DNA of 64,000 nucleotides from Corynespora cassiicola (GCA_022059125.1 JAEUWY010000016.1:1612001-1676000); one strand, 5' to 3'. Positions 22,044 through 34,362 are shown, counted from the first letter of the stretch. Translations and numbers: made by a program. Notes: generated from the letters alone by a model not told the origin.

Positions 22044-23516
22044 ATTATATATATATAATATAATATATTTAAAATAATAGTAAACTAATCTATTTTTTAA
22101 ACTTATTACTATTTTTAAAAAAATTTATTTCTACTTTATAAATGTAAAAATTATATTTTTTTTATTATAATATTTATAGTATATTACGCCGCGTATTTTA
22201 TATATAAATATTTTAAAAATATTATAAAAACTATTTTTACTATTACGCTTTTTTTATTTAAATACACTTTTATTCTTTTTACTATTATTTTATAAATTCA
22301 TTAATTAAGTTTTATATACGCCCTTATTTTTTTATAATAATATTAAATTATATATAATTTACTACGCGCTTTTACTTAGTTAATAAATTTTTTTTTAATA
22401 AATTTATAAAAAACTTATAATAATTTTAAGTTTTCTATTAAATAAGTATAGTTTATATTTTAATTTTATAGATATTAGAGAGTATCTACGCTTTTTATAT
22501 ATTTTATATTTATAACAATAATTTTATATTAAACTTTAGTAAAATAGTTTTTAAGTTATATAAAACTAGCTTAATATTTTTTAAATTTATTTTTTTTTTT
22601 TTATTTTTAAAAACTATTTAAAAACTAGCTTAAATACTTAAAAAAGTTTTTTACTAATAAAATATATATAGTTATATACTAAAGCTAAAATTTAGTTATT
22701 ATATTTACGTTTTAATAATATAAAATAACTAATATTAAAAGTTATACTAAATATAATAAATATAAAACTATTAAAAAAATTTCTTTTTATAAAAATTTTA
22801 GAATTTAAGTAAGCTATAGTTTTTATAGCTGTTAATTATAAATAACTAATATCTACTTATAGTACTTAACTTTATATATTTATAAAAATACTATAATTAA
22901 ATAAAACTAAGCTAATTATTAGTATAGTTATAAAAACTTATTTTAAAACTTTAATTACGTAGTAAGTTTTTAAACTAAATATTAATAAATATATTATTTA
23001 TAAAAATAATAAAAAATAAAAATAAATAATTTATAGCTTTAATATTTTAAATAATAGTAATTTACCTATAGTTTTTTAGCTAAATTAATTTTTTTCTCTA
23101 ATTTTTCTAAGCTTATAGTAACTATTTATAATAAAATTTGATCTATTATAAAATAGTTTTCTTAAAGTTATATATATAATTATTTATAATTTTCTATTTC
23201 TGTTTTATTATTTTTTACTAAGCTTAGTAAGTATAAAAAAGCTATAAATTTTTTATAAATAGTTTACTAAAAGTTATAAAAATAATTTTAATATATTTAA
23301 AATTTAAAAAATTAAAAAATAAAATTATTTTTATATATTTTAAAAAGTTTATTTATTATTTTTTATATATAAAATTTTTATATAAACTATTTAAAAATAT
23401 TTTAAATTATATATATTTTTTTTAGTTTTATTAAACGTTTTAAATTTATTTTATAGTTATATTATATATATATTTTTAGCGCGTTAGTTTATAAAAATAC
23501 TTTAAAATACTTTATA
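22044..23516. other. AT-rich sequence without recognisable coding content
   Basis: RIP-like composition, many stops in all frames. Parts around 22100-22300 vaguely resemble the repeats at 36100-36340 and 56430-56690. No protein or RNA feature can be supported. Confidence 0.6.
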
Positions 23517-23518
23517 TA

Positions 23519-23604
23519 CAGTGGGGTGACATTAAAATAGTTTAATCGAAAAAAGAGCAGTTTTTAAACTGCTATAACTTTTTAACTAAACTAGCTATAA
23601 AAAT
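23519..23604 (+). repeat. Tc1-like element c, left terminal inverted repeat
   Basis: Nearly perfect inverted match to 25564-25649, including a small internal palindrome (AGCAGTTTTTAAACTGCT). Confidence 0.85.
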
Positions 23605-23919
23605 AAAAAAAAATTATTTAAATAGACATTTATTAAAACCTTAGGTTAAAAAAAAAGAATTAGAGTTTATATTATAGTTTTAAGGTTATAAATAAGCTTA
23701 AAGTAGAGGTAAAAAAAAATACAAAATTAAGTGCTGATTTATTTTTCATCTAGCGTATAATTTAATTTTTTTTTTAATTATTCTAAACTTATAAACTACA
23801 CATATATATATATAAATTTTTAATATAACTTTCTCTTTTAAAAAAAAATAATAATAATAGTAGAAAAAAAAATTTAAAAAAATCAAACTATATAAATAAA
23901 TTAATAATTAATTAAATTA

Positions 23920-25180
23920 TTAATATTTTGTATAATATCCGTTAGCTTTTATAACTGCTTCCCAACGCCTAGGTAAAGATAATATACAATTATCTATTAT
24001 TTTTTGTGGAATTAAATTCCATTCTTTATTTATAGCGTTTATAAATAAAGTATTATCTTTTTTATTATTTTTTTGGCCTAATAAATTAGAATTTAATTTT
24101 TTTAAATTATTTTTTAGTATAGCCCAGACGTTTTCGATAGGTGCTAAATCTGGGCTATAAGCTGGATGTTCAAATAATTCAATTTTATTTTTTTTAAACC
24201 AGTTTAAAACTGGTTTAGCTGTATGAATTTTTGAATTATCTTGTTGAAATTTCCAGTCTATAAACTAATTAGTATTTATATTAATTTTATAATTTAATAT
24301 TTAATTAAATAAATTTAATTAAATAATAAATTTAATAAAAAAATAAAAAAAAGGTATATAAACTAACCGGGTTTTATTTGTTTTTTAATAATAGGTTTTA
24401 ATACTTTTTGTATATAATCCGTATTATTAAAGTTATTTTTAGAATTAGGTGTTTTAATAAACACTAATTCTGATCTTCCTCCTATCCAAATAGCTCCCCA
24501 TACTGATATAACAATATCTCGAGCTATAATTTAATTAGTACTAATTTTTTTAAAAAAGTAATTAAATTAAAAAATTATAATTAATGTTTAGTTAATTTTA
24601 GTTTTTTTAATTTTTTTTTTAACTTACAATTTGGTTTTATAAAAGCTAATTCAGCTCCTACTCTTTTATTTCTCTTTTTTCTTATATATTCCTGCCTAGA
24701 ACCTAGGCCTCTTTCTATTGCTGACTCATCAGAAAATATAATTTTATTTAAATTTATATTTTCTATATTTTTTATATTTTTTTTTGTATATTCTAATCTT
24801 TTTTCAGCTCTTTTTTTATTTAAATACGGCTTTTTAGTACTAATATTTATACTATAATTTTCTTCTTTTAAATATCTTTGTAAGCTTCTTTTAGATATTT
24901 TTATATTATTTTCTAATAATATTCTTTTATTTGTTTTTTTAGGGCTTTTAATTAAATCCCTATTAATAATTCTTTTATCTCTTTCTAATAGCTTAATTTT
25001 ATCTTTATTTTGTTGTTTATTTAAGCTATTAAATAATTTTTTTTTTTTATTTATTCGTTGTATAGTAGCATAAATACTACTTTTATTTTTATTTAATATA
25101 TTAGAAATAGTTATAATAGGTGTATTGGCTTTTAATAAAAGATTAACTTTTTCTTCATAGTCTGAAAAGTAAGGTTCCAT
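23920..25180 (-). CDS. Tc1-like DD34E transposase, intact, three exons
   Basis: Exons 25180-24628 (553 nt), 24523-24368 (156 nt) and 24257-23920 (338 nt) total 1047 nt, a continuous frame of 348 aa. The introns are 104 nt (donor GTAAGT, acceptor TATAG) and 110 nt (donor GTTAGT, acceptor TATAG). Residues 1-100 contain the helix-turn-helix DNA-binding part (..ISNILNKNKSSIYATIQRI). The catalytic triad is D151 (IIFSDESAIERG), D243 (WKFQQDNSKIHTA) and E278 (YSPDLAPIENVWA). There are 34 residues between the last two, the Tc1 signature. Length is normal for the family. The protein is very rich in Lys, Asn and Ile because the gene is AT-rich, yet all TGG, CAA and CAG codons that are stops in sister copies are intact. 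Activity is not shown, only coding integrity. Confidence 0.88.
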
Positions 25181-25563
25181 CTTGTCTTTGTTTAGAGGAA
25201 ATAGAGATTCAGAATTTTTTTTCTGAAATATTTATTTATATACTAGTTTAACTAGCTTATTATTATATAATAATGCTTATATAATCAAAACTTTATTTTT
25301 TAAATTTTAATTTTTTATAATCTAAATATAAAATTATAGCTCCAGTTTTTTGCTTACGTAATACATACTAGATCTAATTAGGTTAGCGTAAAATAAAAAG
25401 CTTTAATAATTTTTTAAATAAAAAATAAATTAGCTTTAAAATTTATACTTTTTTTTACCTCTACTTTAAGCTTATTTATAACCCTAAAACTATAGTATAA
25501 ACTCTATATTTTTTTTATTTAACTTAAAATTTTAATAAATATCTATTTAAATAATATTTTTTT

Positions 25564-25649
25564 ATTTTTATAGCTAGTTTAGTTCAAAAGTTATAGCAGT
25601 TTAAAAACTGCTCTTTTTTCGATTAAACTATTTTAATGTCACCCCTCTG
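25564..25649 (-). repeat. Tc1-like element c, right terminal inverted repeat
   Basis: Ends ..AATGTCACCCCTCTG next to the TA at 25650. Partner of 23519-23604. Confidence 0.85.
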
Positions 25650-25768
25650 TAATATTATAGCTTTATTAATATTTTAAACGCGTTATATATTAATATTAAA
25701 AATATTAAATTATATATTAGCTTTAGTAAAAGTTTTTTAAATTAATTATTATTAAAATATTATATAAT

Positions 25769-25828
25769 AGTTTAGCATAGATAGTACGCAGATTAAGTAT
25801 TACTAATTTACTTATAAAACACGCTATA
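25769..25828. repeat. Internal inverted repeat, right arm
   Basis: Partner of 21966-22043; see there. Confidence 0.55.
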
Positions 25829-26070
25829 CTTAGTACTATTAGATATACTATATTTTATAATTATTTTATTTTATTCGTAAATATATTATTTAAAACTAAC
25901 TATTAACTTATTATACTTTATTACTAATATAAAAATTAATCTAAACAGCTATTATTTTCAGCTTTAATTATAGTTTATAGTAAGTTTTAATAATAATATA
26001 AATAATTTAATCTTTTTAACTTTTACTATAAATAAAACTATATTATATATAAAGTTATACTATAATCTAC

Positions 26071-26072
<2 letters not shown>

Positions 26073-26103
<31 letters not shown>
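26073..26103. repeat. (TA)n microsatellite
   Basis: About fifteen consecutive TA units within the AT island. Confidence 0.9.
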
Positions 26104-26104
<1 letters not shown>

Positions 26105-26610
26105 CTATTTATTAATAGTAGAAAATATACATGAAATAATTAAAATTATAAAAATAAAATATATATAGATATATATATATATTAATAAAAATATATAGTA
26201 GTAGTTATATAAGCTATATAATATAGATTAACAAATTTAAAAGCTAAAAATAAATTTAAAATTATATATTTATAAGTTTTAAAAATTAAAAGTAAAAACT
26301 AAAAAACTTACTAGCTACGTTTAAGTTTTAAAATTTTTATTATTAGATTTATATACAATTTAATTTATAATCTACTAATAATAAAAATATAAAAATTATA
26401 ATAAACTAATTAGTAATTAAAATAGCTTAGCTAGCTTAATAAAATATCTAAAAAAAAATTGTAAAATACTATAATAGCTGCTATAAATAGTTTTAAATCT
26501 ATATATTTTAATTAGTAAGTTTAGTAATAATATACGTGTTTTTATAGAGTAGCTTATGTTTTTAAGAGTAAGCGGAATCTAGGGGTGGGCGAAACCCCTG
26601 TAGCCGAGCT

Positions 26611-26723
26611 TAATAAATTAGGCTGGTCTCATTCACCTTTCCCAGCCTCCTGTTCTCATCTGCTCCTTCTCTTTAAAAATTCTTAGCACAAAAGACGACT
26701 AAAGAAAGCCATCGTCCCCGGTT
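26611..26723. promoter_or_regulatory. Short upstream region of the TPR gene
   Basis: Only 113 bp separate the family-T terminus from the start codon, and they contain pyrimidine-rich tracts (CTCATTCACCTTTCCCAG, TGCTCCTTCTC). The promoter is therefore either very compact or lies inside the transposon end. Inference from spacing. Confidence 0.35.
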
Positions 26724-29700
26724 ATGTCGCTCTCTTGCAGGAGCAGCAAGAGTATACCTGGCGTCAGGATGCTGCAGTTGACTTCATTTCAGACGCTTAA
26801 GGCTGTGAGTGGATCCAGTGAGGCTGCACCAAAACTCGAGTAAGTCATTATATACCGACGGTATTCGCCACTGCATAAAGCTCACTCGACCACAGCATTC
26901 TTCTGGTCCATGGCTGTCTGACTCCTAGAGCATATAGACTCGAGAAAAGGCTCCGAAAAAGTGCCGTATCAATCGGTGAAAAGCTTAGTAAACATATTGG
27001 GCTGTGCAGAGTACACGTGTTTGGCTTCGACGCCGCCAAGCTCTTGCGCAAAGGAAAATCAACACTGAAAGAAATTGTCGAAGACTTGCTAGATAGTGTC
27101 AAAGGCATGAAAGTGCGTTTTTCACACTCATTCTGTTTTGCAATGGCGCTAAATCTTGTCACAGAACCGCACTCGGCTTGTGGTTATTGCACACAACGTG
27201 GCAGCCTGGGTCGTTCGAGAAGCGCTTGTGCAATCACAGTACGATAGGGAATTAGAGAAGGTCCCAATAGGTATAGTTGATTTTGGCCTTCCATGCGATC
27301 TTGGTCGTGACTACTGGAAGGATGAAGATCACTGGAACAAATTGAGAGACAACCTACTTGGATACTTCAACAAGAGTTCCGCAGCTTTGACGACAAAAAT
27401 CAAGACTAAAGCTATGAACGAGTTAGATGGGCACTTGAAGAGGAGAAACTCAGTTCTCACAGCTTCCATTATGGAAGAAGTCATGCAGGAATTTATGACT
27501 TTTAGAGAAGGCTTTCAAAGTCCAGATAAAGCCTTACCTGTATACCCTGTTTGCTGCCCCGAGAAAAAGGCAAGATAGTCACAGATTAAATTTTCCATTT
27601 ACCAGCGCTGATTTTTAGACAGGGGGTGAATCGGAAAGACACGGGCGATTCACATAAAAGTACCTCAAGTACTGGTTCAATTGGCAGTCCCGAAACCATG
27701 TTCGTAGGGATGAGTATTGATGAAGAAGAGGAAATTATTGGTTTCTTCAAAACGGTTTCCGACAACGAGCCAGCTTTGATCCCTACGTCAGCTAACCGTG
27801 CTGGCTCTCAGCGAGCGTCCGGTACATTTTTCAGTGATGCGGTCCCCGTAGAGCGGTGGCCTTCTGTACGTAGCTCCTCTAGGACACGTTATAGTGACTC
27901 ATATGATTCAAAGGGTGTCAGGTCTTCTTACGCCGGAGGACTTTTCCCACCTACAAGCGAAGGGTATTCCCGGTCTACAAAATTGAACGAAGGTTCTAAA
28001 AGTCTCAAGCTCTCTGGTGTTCCGTTCGATTCTCACTCACGAGTGGAATTCTCACCAACAATGGCTCCAGTTCTTCCACGCGATGGATCCATAAAACACT
28101 ATAAAAGTGGGGGTCCCAAGGGGATTGGCGACCATACCCAAGAAAATACAACGATATTGGAAGGCCATTTGCAAATACCTGTTCATCTGCAGCAAAGCAA
28201 AATAATCGCATCTGGTTATATGCAGAACGGGGATCTGAAAGAAGCTGATACCTTGTACGGCTTCCTTATCCAATACTGCGAGAAACATGATCACATTGAT
28301 CGCGGCTACTACAAAATGAAACTCCAAGTTGGCCAAATTCATTATATACAGGGTCAATACAAAGATTCTGAAGAAGAACTGAAGGATTTACTCGAGAAGC
28401 AATACAGTGTATCTCAAAGGGACTCATCTGAAGCAGCTTTCACCTCTGAGATTGCAAAATGGTTAGCATTGTCGCAGTGGAGACGAGGTGATTACGCCAA
28501 TGCTCAAAAGACGTTGGAGACCTGCAGAACAAAGTTGCCTGATGAAAACCGAAACAGTCCCAATCTTTTGAGCACACTAGCTCTTGTTCTTGCCTCCGTA
28601 GGGGCCTTCAAGCGGGCCTGGACACTCAGCAAGCGGGCAATCGATCCAGAGAATTTCAAAGTCAGCGAAAACTCCAAAGAAAAAGACAAAGATGTTCTAT
28701 CTGGAAGAAGGAGCTCGTGTCTTGTTAATCACGCGCGAATATCATACGCAGTCGGGGAATTGGACGAGGCACATAGATATAACAAGGAAGCGTTAGAAGA
28801 CTTGAACAAGCGCTTGGGTCCAAAGCATTTCATCACCCTTGACGCTTCTGGTTTAGAAGCTTGGCTGTGTTTAGCCAGAAGCCGGACATTTCAAGCTGCA
28901 GAAGGGATCCATCGCACATTGCGAGAAATGACTCAGCGTTTGGGGGAATCTCACCCATCTACTCTGCAAACGCTCGAAACTTTGGTCCTCCTGTACAAAA
29001 GCGAAGGCCGATACTCGGACGCCGAGGAAACAGCGACATATCTCCTTCGCCAGAACATCAAAAAGCTCGGAGAGAGCCACCCTCAAACTCTGAAATCGAA
29101 GACAATTCTTGCAGATATCCTTCTCGCCTGCGGGAAAGGCGCTGATGCCGAGAGGACACAGAAGGAAGTGATTGACATCCAAAAAGGACTTGACGCGGAG
29201 ATCGATTATCCTGACTTGTTTCTCTACAAAACAACTTTAGCAAATATCCTCCGCGAAAATGGTAAGTGGGACAATGCAAGGGAGCTGAGCCTCACGGTGC
29301 TTGCAGAAGAGCTTCTTAAGTTTGGAAACGAGAACGACACAGAAGAAGCAACCTCATCTCAGAAACAAAGACTTCCGGAATGTCTCCCAGAGCACGAATA
29401 TATCGACATGGTAGGGCTCCGCAACCTTCTCGAGTCCTCAAAACCCATCAGAGCACTCCTGAATGGAATATCTGTCAATCTCCTGGCAGGCCCACAGTCT
29501 GTCAAGATATATCCTCTGATCATTCAGACACTGCATTGTCTTGCACTCTGTGAGCAGGTGCGTGATGATACCGATTTAGTCTTTGCTCGTGGAATACTCA
29601 AGATGATAATGAAAATACGACTTTCGAGGCTGGGATCGGACCATCGACTCACCGTCAACGCTCAGTACGATCTCGCAGTCAACTATCGACTACGCGGCAA

Positions 29701-30628
29701 GTTTGAAAAGTCTATCACAATCATTAGAGATGTTGTGAGTAGCCGCAAAAATTCCCTTGGCTCGGATCACCCAGACTATTTGAGCGCAAAGTATCAAGAA
29801 GCTGTCGCTTTATTTCACCTAGGGACGTGGAAGCAGGCAATAGAGGAACAGCGTAAGGTTCTGAAAGCACAATCATTTATTCTCGGCAAGGCGCATCCAG
29901 ACACGGTCACGTCGCGCTTCACGCTTGGTGGGTTCTGTCACTCATTGGGTCGAGTAAAAGAAGCCGAAGAATTGCTCAACGATGTCACCATTGACCAAGC
30001 GATCCGCTATGGAGGTAACCATCCCATCGTTCTGAGAAGTCGTGCGCGGCGCGCCCTCGTTCGCCTGGATGCGGGCGACTTCCAAGGTGCAGAAGAGGAG
30101 CAGAACATTGTGGTGAACGAACGGCAAAAATACCTTAAAGGGCACAATCTTCTTCGCAGCTCCTACAACGACCGGGCTCAAATTGTTCAAGCCTCCGGAC
30201 ACCCAGACAAAGCCCTATTAATCTATCTGGATTTAGAAAGATCACTGGCTCACCATCAAAGACACACTCTCGGCTATGAAGTCCTGTCCAACCTGGGCTC
30301 CTGCTATTTCGAACTTCGCAATTTCTCAAAGGCAGAGGAGTCTCAAAGAGAGATATATAACGCGTTGAAGCAATCATCAATAAAGTCGAAGGACGAAAAA
30401 CGTCTGATAGCGAGTACTTTTAATCTCGCTTTGACCATCAAGCAGGCGCCAAATCGTTATGAAGAAGCATGCCTCCTGCTGTCAGAAGCAGTGCAGCGTG
30501 CTGATGAGACCCTTACAGCAGATCATCCTCAAAGTAAGGAGCTGCGGGTGACGCTTGAGAAGTGGCAACGTGAGGAGGAAAAGCAGATTTTCAACCATGT
30601 TCACACTGGTAAATCTGAAGTAGTCTAG
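26724..30628 (+). CDS. Degenerate alpha/beta-hydrolase domain fused to a long TPR (kinesin-light-chain-type) array
   Basis: Exons 26724-26839, 26896-27112, 27165-27539 and 27623-30628; introns 56, 52 and 83 nt; 1237 aa. The third intron may instead use a GC donor at 27570 (10 residues more). Residues 38-160 follow the lipase-like domain of fungal NLR-type proteins: DILLVHG (39-45), then RLVVIAHNVAAWVVREALV where a typical enzyme has GHSLGG. The elbow Gly-x-Ser-x-Gly is Ala120-His-Asn122-Val-Ala124, so the nucleophile is missing. Residues about 237-420 are Ser/Gly-rich and probably disordered; no P-loop or NACHT/NB-ARC motif is seen. From about 420 there are many 42-residue TPRs (LGESHPSTLQTLETLVLLYK, LGSDHRLTVNAQYDLAVNYR, LGKAHPDTVTSRFTLGGFC). 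Probably a scaffold or recognition protein; function unknown. Confidence 0.8.
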
Positions 30629-31206
30629 GATTCAGCCAGTTCGGTGAATTCACATGTATCAACTGCGCCCGCTACTTAATATACGCTTATATTTGTTAGA
30701 CAATTGTACTTCACATTTTTTTTCTGAAAAAAAACTACACAGAATTAGTTTAACGTGTTCTACTAACGTGTTTAGTAAGTAAGTAAAATAGATAAGTAAG
30801 TGGAACAGCTCTACCGCGCGTCGCGTACATAAACAGCTCTAATTATTTCTAAAATAAAAAATAAAAATTAATAAAATTGTTTTTAAAGTTTTATTAAAAG
30901 AGCTACAGAAGTTTATTTTTTAACTGTACTAAACTAAAACTAAATAGTAAATATAAATTAATAAAACTCTGTTTTTTTTTTTTTTTATTATTAATAAGTA
31001 GTAAGTATATTATTTTATTTCTATTTTATTTTAGTTAGTATATACTACTTATTATATAATATAAATATATAATTTTTATTAAAAAAGCTATAAAAGTTTT
31101 TTTTCTCAGCTGTACTAGGCTAGAACTAAATAGTAAATATAAATTAATAAAAAAAATAAAAATAATACTAGTTAGATATCTAATTAAATAGTAACTAAAA
31201 ATAATA

Positions 31207-33327
31207 CAGAGGGGTGACATTAAAAAAGCGTAATAGAAAAAATCGTACTTTTTAAACTTATATAACTTTTTCTATAAACTAGCTATTTAAAAAAAAAAAA
31301 ATTAGTTTTAGAGATGTTTACTAGCGCTATATATAAAAAATAAAAAATAAATTACTTATAAAATATTTTTAGCTTTTAAAAAAGCTCTAAAGTTATACTA
31401 AAAAAAAACATAAAATTAAACACGCTGTAATTTTTTACTTAAAAAATTATTAAAACTTTTTATTATACGCTAACTAAATTTAGCTTAGTATATATTACGT
31501 AAGCAAAAAACTGGAGCTAGAAATTTAATTTAATATTTAAAAAATAAAGTTTAAAAAATAAAGTTTTGCTTATATAAGCACTAATTACATAATAATAAAC
31601 TAGTTAAATTAGTATATAAATAAATATTTTAGAAATAGAAATCTGAATCTCTATTTTCTCTAAACAAAGATAAGATGGAACCTCAATTTTCAGACTACGA
31701 AGAAAAAGTTAATCTTTTATTAAAAGCTAATACATCTATTAAAAATATATCTTTTATTTTAAATAAACCTATTAATAGTATATATTATACTATACAACGT
31801 ATTAATAAAAAAAATAAACTTTTTAATAGTTTAAAAAAAGATAGAAATCAGGATAAAATTAAACTATTAAAAAAAGAAAAAAGAATTATTAATAGGGATT
31901 TAATTAAAAGCCCTAAAAAAACAAATAAAAGAATATTATTTGAAAATAATTTAAATATATCTAAAAGAAGTTTACAAAGATTTTTTAAAGAAGAAAAATA
32001 CAGTACAAATATTGCTAGTAAAAAACCTTTTTTAAATAAAAAAAAAGCAAAAATAAGACTAGAATATGCTAAAAAAAATTTAAAAAATATAGAAAATATA
32101 AATTTAAATAAAATTATATTTTCTGATGAGTCAGCAATAGAAAGAGGTCTAGGTTCTAGACAGGAATATATAAGAAAAAAGAGAAATAAGAAGGTAGGAG
32201 CTGAATTAGCTTCTATAAAATTAAATTGTAAGTAAAAAAAAAAATTTAAAAAATTAATTTTAATTAAAAATTTATTTTAATTTTTTAATTTAATTACTTT
32301 TTTAAAATATTTAATACTAATTAAATTATAGCTTGAGATATTGTTATATCAGTATAAGGAGCTATTTGGATAGGAGGAAGATCAGAATTAGTGTTTATCA
32401 AAACACCTAATTCTAAAAATAACTTTAATAATACGGATTATATACAAAAAGTATTAAAACCTATTATTAAAAAACAAATAAAACCCGGTTAGTTTATATA
32501 CCTTTTTTTAATTTTTAAAATTAAAATAAATATATTTAATTAATATATTTATAAAAATTTTAAATTTTAAAATTAAAATTAATACTAACTAGTTTATAGA
32601 CTGGAAATTTTAACAAGATAATTTAAAAATCCATACAGCTAAACCAGTTTTAAATTGGTTTAAAAGAAATCAAATTAATCTTTTTTAACATCCTCCTTAT
32701 AGCCCAGATTTAGCTCCTATTGAAAATATCTAGGCTATATTAAAAAATGCCTTAAATAAACAAAGAACTAATTTATTAGGCAAAGGAAATAATATTAAAA
32801 GTATTAATTTATTTAAAAGAGCTATAATTAAAGAGTGGAATTTAATTCCACAGGAAATAATAGATAATTGTATATTATCTTTACCTAAGCGTTATAAAGC
32901 AGTTATAGACGCTAAGGGATATTATACTAAATATTAATAATTTATTATTGATTTCTTTATTTTATTTTTTTTATTTTTTTTAATTTTCTGAATTTCTAAT
33001 TTTTTAGAGAATAAACTTATACTAATTTTTTTTATATAATTAAATATTATAAATAGCTTTAATATAAAAAAAAAAAAAACTAAAAATTATACGCTAAAAA
33101 AAAAGTTACAGCGTATTAAAATTTATATTTTTTTTTAGTATAGTTTTAGAGCTTTTTTAAAAGCTAAAAATATTATATAAGTAATTTATTTTTTTTTTTA
33201 TACGTAGCGCTAGTAAATATCCCTAAAACGAATTTTTTCTTTTTTAAATAGCTAGTTTATATAAAAAGTTATATAAGTTTAAAAAGTACGATTTTTTCTA
33301 TTACGCTTTTTTAATGTCACCCCTCTG
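31207..33327 (+). mobile_element. Tc1-like element copy d, partly degraded
   Basis: 2121 bp. Ends CAGAGGGGTGACATTAAAAA and, inverted, ..TTTTTTAATGTCACCCCTCTG, flanked by TA (31205-31206 and 33328-33329). The interrupted repeat can be followed across the insertion, confirming a TA-duplicating insertion. Confidence 0.9.
31675..32937 (+). pseudogene. Tc1-like transposase, dead copy (element d)
   Basis: Exon 1 (31675-32227) is fully open and the same length (553 nt) as in the intact copy, with FSDESAIERG present. Exon 2 has TGA for CGA and TAA for TGG. Exon 3 has several stops in place of Gln and Trp but keeps YSPDLAPIEN. Both introns are present at the same places. An early-stage RIP victim, more recent than copies a, b and e. 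Confidence 0.85.
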
Positions 33328-34362
33328 TAAGAAAAAATAAGTTATTAATAAGTAAGTAAGTAATTTCTATTTTATAAGCTAATTAGTTTACTAGTTTATA
33401 AATCTATAATTATATAAATTATAAAAATAACAGTAAAAAAAAGCACTTTTTTAAAATTCTAAAATTTTAGGCTCTAAAGCTTTTAAAATTTATAGTTTTA
33501 AAACTTTAAAAACTTATTTAAAAATAATATAATATATAAAAATTATAATTTATAGTTATTAAAATATTAAATATAAAATATAGTTACGTAAAGCGAGATG
33601 CTTTTAATAAATTACTATATATTTTAAATAAAAACTCTAATATTTTACTGTAAAAATTTAACTTTTATAAATATTTATTTAAGTAAATATTATAAAAAAA
33701 AACTATTATTATTAAAAAAAGTATTATTAGCTATACTTATAATAACTGTATAAATTATTAATTTTTTAAATTTTATTATATTTTATATTTATATACGTAA
33801 ATGTTAAAGATTATATTAGATTTATAGCTAATTATTATTATTAGTTTCTAGACTACAGACTGTAAACTACTTTATAGTTAACTATAAATTTTTAAAATTT
33901 ATAACTATAATAAACTAATTAGTATAGTAATATAAACTTTGTTTTTACAGTTTTTTAAACTATAAATATTACTAGTATTACTAATATTATTATAATAAAT
34001 TTTATTACTGCGTGTATTTTTTTTATTATTATAATTTTATAAAACTTTATATATAAAACTTTAAAAAAATTTTTTTAGTAAATATAAAATTATATATACT
34101 AACTATTTCTATATACTTATTATTATATATAGATATATATTTTATAAAATAAGTAATATCTTTCTGTTTTTTTAGCTAAGTACTTTTTTAAAATAAAAAA
34201 AAACGTCTGAGTATATAACAGTATTTATAAAAAATAGTTTTTAATATTAATAATTTTTTTATATATACTTAATTAATTAATTTACTTTTTTTTAAGCTTT
34301 TACTATAACTATAAGTTATATTATATATAACTATACTCTCCGTAACTCTGCTGTATTATATA

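Larger units (their letters stand above)
23519..25649 (-). mobile_element. Tc1-like element copy c, complete and apparently not RIP-inactivated
   Basis: 2131 bp. The left end is CAGTGGGGTGACATTAAAAT and the right end, read inverted, CAGAGGGGTGACATTAAAAT, flanked by TA on both sides (23517-23518 and 25650-25651). The first about 85 bp of the inverted repeats differ at only about two positions, and weaker similarity extends to roughly 170 bp. It encodes a full transposase on the minus strand. It is embedded in the degraded family-T element. Confidence 0.92.
19599..26610. mobile_element. Family-T element of about 7 kb bounded by inverted repeats, RIP-degraded (AT island 2)
   Basis: Left end CAGCTACAGGGGTTCCGCCC; right end, read inverted, AGCTCGGCTACAGGGGTTTC. 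The similarity continues inward for about 80-90 bp (for example the shared ACATAAGCTACT). The interior is extremely AT-rich and codes for nothing recognisable apart from two nested Tc1-like copies. No target duplication could be fixed. Three of the four family-T ends in the window are preceded by TA, so a TA target is possible. The superfamily is undetermined. The alternative that the two ends belong to different insertions cannot be excluded. Confidence 0.6.

Noticed and set aside
24581..24627. 199-codon single-exon transposase
   Set aside because: The last 15 Lys/Leu-rich codons are the start of intron 1; the spliced form continues into the second and third catalytic residues.
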